A stretch of 64,000 bases of DNA from assembly GCF_018613855.1 (NCBI RefSeq), contig NZ_JAGGPK010000006.1, positions 1-64,000 on the forward strand, written 5' to 3'. Below the pieces are notes generated by a model, which saw nothing but the letters and a program-made list of their open reading frames with translations, made no database searches and was not told the DNA's origin. How positions within the stretch are numbered: position 1 is the first letter of the stretch; every line of letters starts with the position of its first letter. Position numbers and translations under genes: made by a program. Positions 59,568 through 64,000 of this stretch are shown here, in pieces. Source of the DNA: Arthrobacter sp. ISL-30. GTDB lineage: Bacteria > Actinomycetota > Actinomycetes > Actinomycetales > Micrococcaceae.

Positions 59568-61031
59568 GTGGATAAAGAGCTTGCAGGCGAGGCAACGGCA
59601 TCGCCGGGGATTGGATCACCGGCGAAAACGCTGGCAAAACAAATCGAGGGCGCATACCAGCGGATCGGCGTCACGGGCGCTCACCGACAAATCGTCTTCA
59701 TGATTCTTTTGGGTGTCTTCTTTGACGCCCTCGAACAAAATGCCGTAGGCATCACCGGCCCCGTCCTGCGGGAAGCATGGGGCCTGGGCGGCACCGAAAT
59801 CGGCTTTTTGAACACCATGACGTTCACGGCCACGGCCCTTGGCCGCCTGGCCACCGGGCTGATCGTAGACAAATACGGTCGGCGGCAGATGCTGATCATC
59901 AACCTGATCATCTTCGCCGGCGGTTCGTTGTTATGCGCCGTGGCACCCAACTACCCCATCCTGGCTGCGGGTCGCTTTATTGTGGGCTTCGGCCTGGGCG
60001 GCGAGATCGCTGTAGCAGTGATCATGATGGCCGAATTCTTCGCGGCCAAACACCGCGGTACGGCGGTCGGACTCATCAATGTCACGGCTGCCGGTCTTGG
60101 CAACATGCTCGCGCCGGCCTTCGGCATCCTGGTTTTCACCCTCTTTGACGGTCCGGACAAGTGGCGCTGGGTATTCGGCCTGCTCTTCATCCCGGCGCTG
60201 CTGGTCATGTTCTTCCGCCGGTTCGTCCCCGAAACTCCCCGGTTCCTCGCATCCAAGGGCCGGATCGACGAGGCGAACCTGGTGATTACCCGCCTGGCCC
60301 GGGGCAAGCTCTCGGGCCCGATCAGCGATCCCGAACAGTTCATCACTGCCGGGCCGGATCCTGAGGCAGCAAAGTCCTCGGGCCACTGGAAGGACGCCCT
60401 GCGCGGCAAGCTGCTGAAGCGGACCGTCCTGCTCTGCATCGCCGTCTGTATGTCCTATGCGGCCCAGATCTCCATGCTCACGCTGATGCCCACCATTCTG
60501 GTTTCGCAGGGCTACGCCGTGAACACCAGCCTGTGGTTCACCCTCATCATGCAGTCCGGCTCCCTGCTGGGCGCGGGGACTGCCGCATACCTGGCCAGCC
60601 GCCTGCCGCGCAAGAAGGTGCTCACCGCGGCGGCTGTCCTGGGCTGCGCCGCCGGACTGTCCATGGCCTTCCTGGCCACTGATATTGTGCTGGTGGTCAT
60701 CTTCGGAGTCCTGTTCAACTTCGCCGTGATCATCCTGAACACAACAATCTGGCTGTTCGCGCCGGAGCTCTACCCTACGAGCACCCGCGGCTTCGGCACT
60801 TCAATCATCCTGGCGGCGGGCTCCCTTTCGGGCGGCCTCTTCCCGTTGATCTCAGGGGCGGTCTTCGACGTCGCAGGATTGGGTGGCATGTTCACCACGC
60901 TCGCTGTGCTTTTCTGCATCCTGGCAGTCGCGGTGCAGTTCCCGCCCGAGACGTTCGGCAAGCCGCTCGAAGAAGATGCCGACGGCGGTTCCGGTTCCGA
61001 TGACGAGGAGGCTGCGATCTATGGGCACTAA
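59568..61031 (+). CDS. MFS transporter (aromatic acid/organic acid:H+ symporter-like)
   Basis: A 487-aa protein with 12 helices. MFS signature loop 2-3 is visible as 'GLIVDKYGRRQMLIINLIIF', helix 5 'GRFIVGFGLGGEIAVAVIMMAEFFAAKHRGTAVG', and the repeat loop 'ASRLPRKKVLTAAAV'. It matches the sugar-porter/aromatic acid symporter branch. It should import an organic acid or similar using the proton gradient. GTG 59568 follows AAGGAG; the open frame extends to 59508. The 3' end overlaps a racemase-family gene by 11 bp, so the two are functionally linked. Substrate unknown. Confidence 0.88.
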   Translation: MDKELAGEATASPGIGSPAKTLAKQIEGAYQRIGVTGAHRQIVFMILLGVFFDALEQNAVGITGPVLREAWGLGGTEIGFLNTMTFTATALGRLATGLIVDKYGRRQMLIINLIIFAGGSLLCAVAPNYPILAAGRFIVGFGLGGEIAVAVIMMAEFFAAKHRGTAVGLINVTAAGLGNMLAPAFGILVFTLFDGPDKWRWVFGLLFIPALLVMFFRRFVPETPRFLASKGRIDEANLVITRLARGKLSGPISDPEQFITAGPDPEAAKSSGHWKDALRGKLLKRTVLLCIAVCMSYAAQISMLTLMPTILVSQGYAVNTSLWFTLIMQSGSLLGAGTAAYLASRLPRKKVLTAAAVLGCAAGLSMAFLATDIVLVVIFGVLFNFAVIILNTTIWLFAPELYPTSTRGFGTSIILAAGSLSGGLFPLISGAVFDVAGLGGMFTTLAVLFCILAVAVQFPPETFGKPLEEDADGGSGSDDEEAAIYGH

Positions 61032-61719
61032 CGTCCCAAACATTGTCCTGCTCGTGAACCCAAACACGAACAGCAAAACGACGGCGATGATGGCCGAGCT
61101 CGCGAAGGAGACCCTCGCACCCCACGGCTTCGAGGTTATCGGCCTCACGGCTGCAGCGGGGCCTGCCATGATCGTAGACCCCGCAGCCCTGGCTGAATCA
61201 CAGCAGTACGTCCGAGCAGCTGTCCTCGACCATCTGTTGGGGTCCAGTGACGGTGCGTCGGAGTCCAGCGGCGGTGCGATAGCAGCGGTAATAGTAGCCG
61301 CCATAGGGGACCCGGGTCGCGAGCAGCTCCACGAGGAACTCGCCGTTCCAGTCCTCGGTATCGGCCAGGGCTCCATCCTGGCGGCGTCGAGGAGCAATCG
61401 CCGGTTCGGAATGGCTACCAGCACGCCGCTCCTGGCCTCATCGTTGGCCAAGCTCGTAGCAGCCCACGGCAAATCGGAGTGCTTCACCGGGGTCCGGTTG
61501 ACCGAGTCGGAACCGTTGGTGCTGGCCGCGGACCCGGAACGGCAGTACCGGGAGCTGGCAGCCGCCGTCGAACTTTCCACGCAGGACGGCGCCGAGGCCG
61601 TGATAATCGCCGGTGGTCCGCTGAGTTCCACGGCCGCGCGTTTGGCGAGGACCACAAACGCCGAGATTATCGAGCCGGTACCCAGCGCCTGCCGACTGCT
61701 GTTGGAGATGCTCGGCTAA
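61021..61719 (+). CDS. Aspartate/glutamate (hydantoin) racemase-family protein lacking catalytic cysteines
   Basis: A 232-aa protein starting 'NIVLLVNPNTNSKTTAMMAELA', the usual opening of hydantoin/Asp racemases. At the first catalytic position, where relatives have 'ACFGDPG', it has 'AAIGDPG' (A94). At the second, where relatives have 'LGCAGM', it has 'IAGGPLS' (about G198). The only cysteines are C154 and C224, away from these sites. It is therefore unlikely to be a two-cysteine racemase; another activity or a binding role is possible. The ATG lies inside the end of the MFS gene, after GAGGAGG. Confidence 0.82.
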   Translation: MGTNVPNIVLLVNPNTNSKTTAMMAELAKETLAPHGFEVIGLTAAAGPAMIVDPAALAESQQYVRAAVLDHLLGSSDGASESSGGAIAAVIVAAIGDPGREQLHEELAVPVLGIGQGSILAASRSNRRFGMATSTPLLASSLAKLVAAHGKSECFTGVRLTESEPLVLAADPERQYRELAAAVELSTQDGAEAVIIAGGPLSSTAARLARTTNAEIIEPVPSACRLLLEMLG

Positions 61720-61747
61720 CTGCGGGCACAGTGCGGCGGCCCGGTCG

Positions 61748-63904
61748 CTAAGTCTTTGGGCGCAATCTGGCCTGTTCCACCAGATTTGCCATCGGCGGCC
61801 GGGCTCCGTGGTGGAACACCATGCCCTCGGGCAGCCCTTCGATGGTGGCGGTGGAACCGGAAATATCGATGGTGATGCGTCCTCCGGCCATGGGGGCGTT
61901 GGTGATATGCAGGTAGCCGTAGGACTCCGGAAGTACTGGATTCAGCCACACGGCGCCGAGGGCAACATCCGGCTGGTAGCCCATCAGGCTCTTTATCAGC
62001 ATAAGTGGCGTGCTCGCCGCCCAGGCCTGCGGCGAACACGCCGTCGGGTAGGGGACAGGCTGGGCGAATTGCTCCCGGCTGAAGCCGCAGAACAGTTCCG
62101 GCAGCCGACCACCCGAGTACTCCGCCGCTTCCAACAGGGCGGTGGTGATCCGCTGCGCCTGCTCCACGAAACCGTAGCGCCTCAGTCCGCCCGCAGCGAT
62201 TGCAGTGTCGTGGGGCCAGACCGATCCATTGTGGTAGCTGGCGGGATTGTAGGCAGCCATGTCGCTCGCCAGGGTTCGGACTCCCCAGCCGCTGAACATC
62301 TCGCGGGACATGAGCCGTTCGACCACCAGCGGCGCCTTGTCCTCATCGACGATGCCGAACAGCAGGCAGTGCCCCATGTTGGAAGCGCAGGCATCGACGG
62401 GCCTCTTGTGACGGTCCAGCGCGACAGCGTAGTAGCCCTTGTCTGGCAGCCAGAACTGTTCGTTGAACTGCCTTTTCAGCAGCGCGCCGCGGTCCCGCAA
62501 CTCGGCCGCCAAGGCCAGATCACCGGCGTCGTAAGCTATCTTGGCGCGGGCCTGGTACGCGCTGTAGACATAGGCCTGGACCTCGCATACTGCGATTGGC
62601 GGCTCAGCCATCCTGCCGTCCGCGAAGTTGATGCCGTCCGAGGAATCCTTCCAGCCCTGGTTGATGAGCCCGCGGGGGTTCAGGCGCTCGTACTCGACAA
62701 AGCCGTCCCCGTCCTTGTCGCCGTAATCCCGGATCCAGTCCAGAGCGCGATCGGCATGGGGCAGCAGCGCTGCGATAGTGTCGCTGGCAAAACCCCAACG
62801 GCTCACCTCGCCAAGCACGGACACGAACAGGGGAGTGGCGTCGACACTTCCGTAGTAGGCCGACTTCCCGCCGAGCGCCAATCCGCTGGAAATGTCCAGC
62901 CTGACCTCGTGCAGGATCCTGCCCGGCTCCTCCTCGCTCAAATTGTCTACCACTTTGCCCTGGCGGTCGGCCAGGGTCTGCAGTGTGCCAAGGGCCAGGG
63001 ACGGGTCCACCAGAAGCGACATGATCGAGGCCCATATGGAGTCCCGTCCGAACAGGGTCATAAACCATGGGGCGCCGGCGGCCACAACAACGCGATCCGG
63101 ATGTTCAGGATCCTCAATCCTAAGGGCGCCGAGGTCTTCATAGCTGCGCTGTAGGGTGTGTTCGATGGAGGCATTGCCCATGTGCAGCACCGGGATCTTG
63201 GCCACCCACTCCTGGCGTCTCCGGTCGCTCAAGGACATTTCGCCCTCAGCAGGACGCCCAATGGGTGACACTGGGCCAGTTCCATCAAGGGCGGGTACCA
63301 CGCTTAGCAGTCCGGTCCAGTGTCCATGGGGCGGGACGGTGATACGGAAAGTAACGCCTTCCGGTCCAACCTCGCCACCGCTGGCTTTGACGACGACGCC
63401 CTTCCGGACGTCCCGCCAGACGCCCCGGATGGTCAGCGAATCGCCGTCCGGCTGGCGGGACTCTTCCCAGTGTCGTGGGACGCGTGCCTCCTTTACTTCG
63501 AAGAGGTCCGCGAAATCCGATTCGGCCACCAAGGCAACATTGCACTTCGCAGCATGCGATGAATAGTTCCGGACCGTGATCTCCTCCAGGATTCCGGCAC
63601 GCACTTCGCGCAGGCGCTCCACGATCAGTGGGCTGTCCGCATGTCCGTCAGAGCGGGGAACACGGCAGGCAAAAAGGGCACGGTACGGTTGCTTCATCTC
63701 CGCCGCGAGCGGCTCCAGCGGCTTGCCATTGACGGTGAGATTCCAGCGGGACAGGATGCGGGTGTCTTCCTGGAAAACCCCGTGCGAATATTCCGGATGG
63801 ATGTCTCCGTTTGCGGAGGAGATACAGAAGGACGTCCCCTCCACCAACGTAACCGTCCCGGTGCCCCAAGGCCCGGCAGCAGTATCGGCATTCCATCCAG
63901 CCAT
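61748..63904 (-). CDS. Glycogen-debranching (amylo-alpha-1,6-glucosidase)-like protein
   Basis: A 718-aa protein. The N-terminal glycogen-debranching domain (about 15-230) has 'GDIHPEYSHGVFQEDTRILSRWNLTVNGKPLEPL'. The C-terminal (alpha/alpha)6 catalytic toroid has 'GAPWFMTLFGRDSIWASIMSLL', 'YYGSVDATPLFVSVLGEVSRWG', 'GWKDSSDGINFADGRMAEPPIAVCEVQAYVYSAY', 'SYHNGSVWPHDTAIAAGGLRRYGF' and 'TACSPQAWAASTPLMLI'. It fits the GH133-like group acting on alpha-glucans or related oligosaccharides in the cytoplasm. ATG 63904 follows GAAGGAGGGG. Convergent with the racemase-family gene. Confidence 0.86.
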   Translation of the reverse strand: MAGWNADTAAGPWGTGTVTLVEGTSFCISSANGDIHPEYSHGVFQEDTRILSRWNLTVNGKPLEPLAAEMKQPYRALFACRVPRSDGHADSPLIVERLREVRAGILEEITVRNYSSHAAKCNVALVAESDFADLFEVKEARVPRHWEESRQPDGDSLTIRGVWRDVRKGVVVKASGGEVGPEGVTFRITVPPHGHWTGLLSVVPALDGTGPVSPIGRPAEGEMSLSDRRRQEWVAKIPVLHMGNASIEHTLQRSYEDLGALRIEDPEHPDRVVVAAGAPWFMTLFGRDSIWASIMSLLVDPSLALGTLQTLADRQGKVVDNLSEEEPGRILHEVRLDISSGLALGGKSAYYGSVDATPLFVSVLGEVSRWGFASDTIAALLPHADRALDWIRDYGDKDGDGFVEYERLNPRGLINQGWKDSSDGINFADGRMAEPPIAVCEVQAYVYSAYQARAKIAYDAGDLALAAELRDRGALLKRQFNEQFWLPDKGYYAVALDRHKRPVDACASNMGHCLLFGIVDEDKAPLVVERLMSREMFSGWGVRTLASDMAAYNPASYHNGSVWPHDTAIAAGGLRRYGFVEQAQRITTALLEAAEYSGGRLPELFCGFSREQFAQPVPYPTACSPQAWAASTPLMLIKSLMGYQPDVALGAVWLNPVLPESYGYLHITNAPMAGGRITIDISGSTATIEGLPEGMVFHHGARPPMANLVEQARLRPKT

Positions 63905-64000
63905 CCCCCCTCCTTCACGGGATTGCAACTGTGCCCGACATGGGACACCGTCCACATTCGTGCGACGCTTTTCATTTTCTGATCCGACGCTACGCTTGCG

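Overview
The window is a high-GC chromosomal segment from an actinobacterium, most likely a soil Micrococcaceae of the Arthrobacter/Pseudarthrobacter type. This is inferred from the strong G/C third-position bias, the frequent GTG starts, the mycothiol-type formaldehyde dehydrogenase, the three-gene transhydrogenase, and the mix of small stress proteins (CsbD, Dps, ANTAR regulators). No rRNA, tRNA, CRISPR array, intact insertion sequence or phage gene was recognised. Coding density is high and most genes lie in tight, overlapping operons.

Layout. (1) 0.16-4.7 kb: a TetR repressor and a small P-loop kinase diverge from an APC permease and a YtcJ-type amidohydrolase across a 19-bp palindrome. 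(2) 4.7-8.0 kb: a minus-strand run of signalling and stress genes: PAS-ANTAR, two small unknown proteins, a CBS-pair protein and a membrane Ser/Thr kinase. (3) 8.3-10.1 kb: two small unknown proteins and an orphan sulfonate/nitrate-type solute-binding protein. (4) 10.45-21.1 kb: one plus-strand operon that appears able to take quinate/shikimate through 3-dehydroshikimate and protocatechuate to succinyl-CoA and acetyl-CoA: quinate/shikimate dehydrogenase, a dehydroshikimate dehydratase fused to an HPPD-like domain, pcaHGBDCFIJ and an IclR regulator. An IclR-like inverted repeat lies upstream. (5) 21.2-27.4 kb: FRG-domain protein, a lone cytochrome oxidase subunit I, small proteins, a GAF-ANTAR regulator and a Tat-exported endonuclease/exonuclease/phosphatase-fold enzyme. 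(6) 27.6-32.7 kb: pntAA-AB-B, then a hydroxypyruvate isomerase-like enzyme divergent from an enolase-superfamily sugar-acid dehydratase around a 25-bp palindrome. (7) 32.7-38.0 kb: Dps, a SigB/F-type sigma factor, a 47-aa zinc-ribbon-like gene, an alpha/beta hydrolase of different base composition, a GmhB-like phosphatase, a third ANTAR protein and an isochorismatase. (8) 38.2-46.0 kb: rhamnogalacturonan lyase with a LacI-type operator, MarR and FadR-type regulators, a GH13 enzyme with an LLM oxidoreductase, and small stress proteins. (9) 46.5-55.7 kb: a choline/C1 oxidation cluster. (10) 55.9-63.9 kb: a large Tat-exported polysaccharide lyase-like protein flanked by a duplicated hairpin, an MFS transporter with a racemase-family protein, and a glycogen-debranching-like enzyme.

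The points most worth following up are these. Three of the six genes in the choline-to-formate cluster carry frame-breaking lesions: a deletion in the GMC dehydrogenase, +1 nt in the formaldehyde dehydrogenase and -1 nt near the end of the formate dehydrogenase-like gene. That is either pathway decay or a cluster of sequence errors. The racemase-family protein at 61.0 kb lacks both catalytic cysteines. The ~49-bp hairpin occurs in the same orientation on both sides of the 3.4-kb lyase gene. Several perfect palindromes sit exactly where operators would be expected. I did not find a clearly unprecedented multi-gene system.
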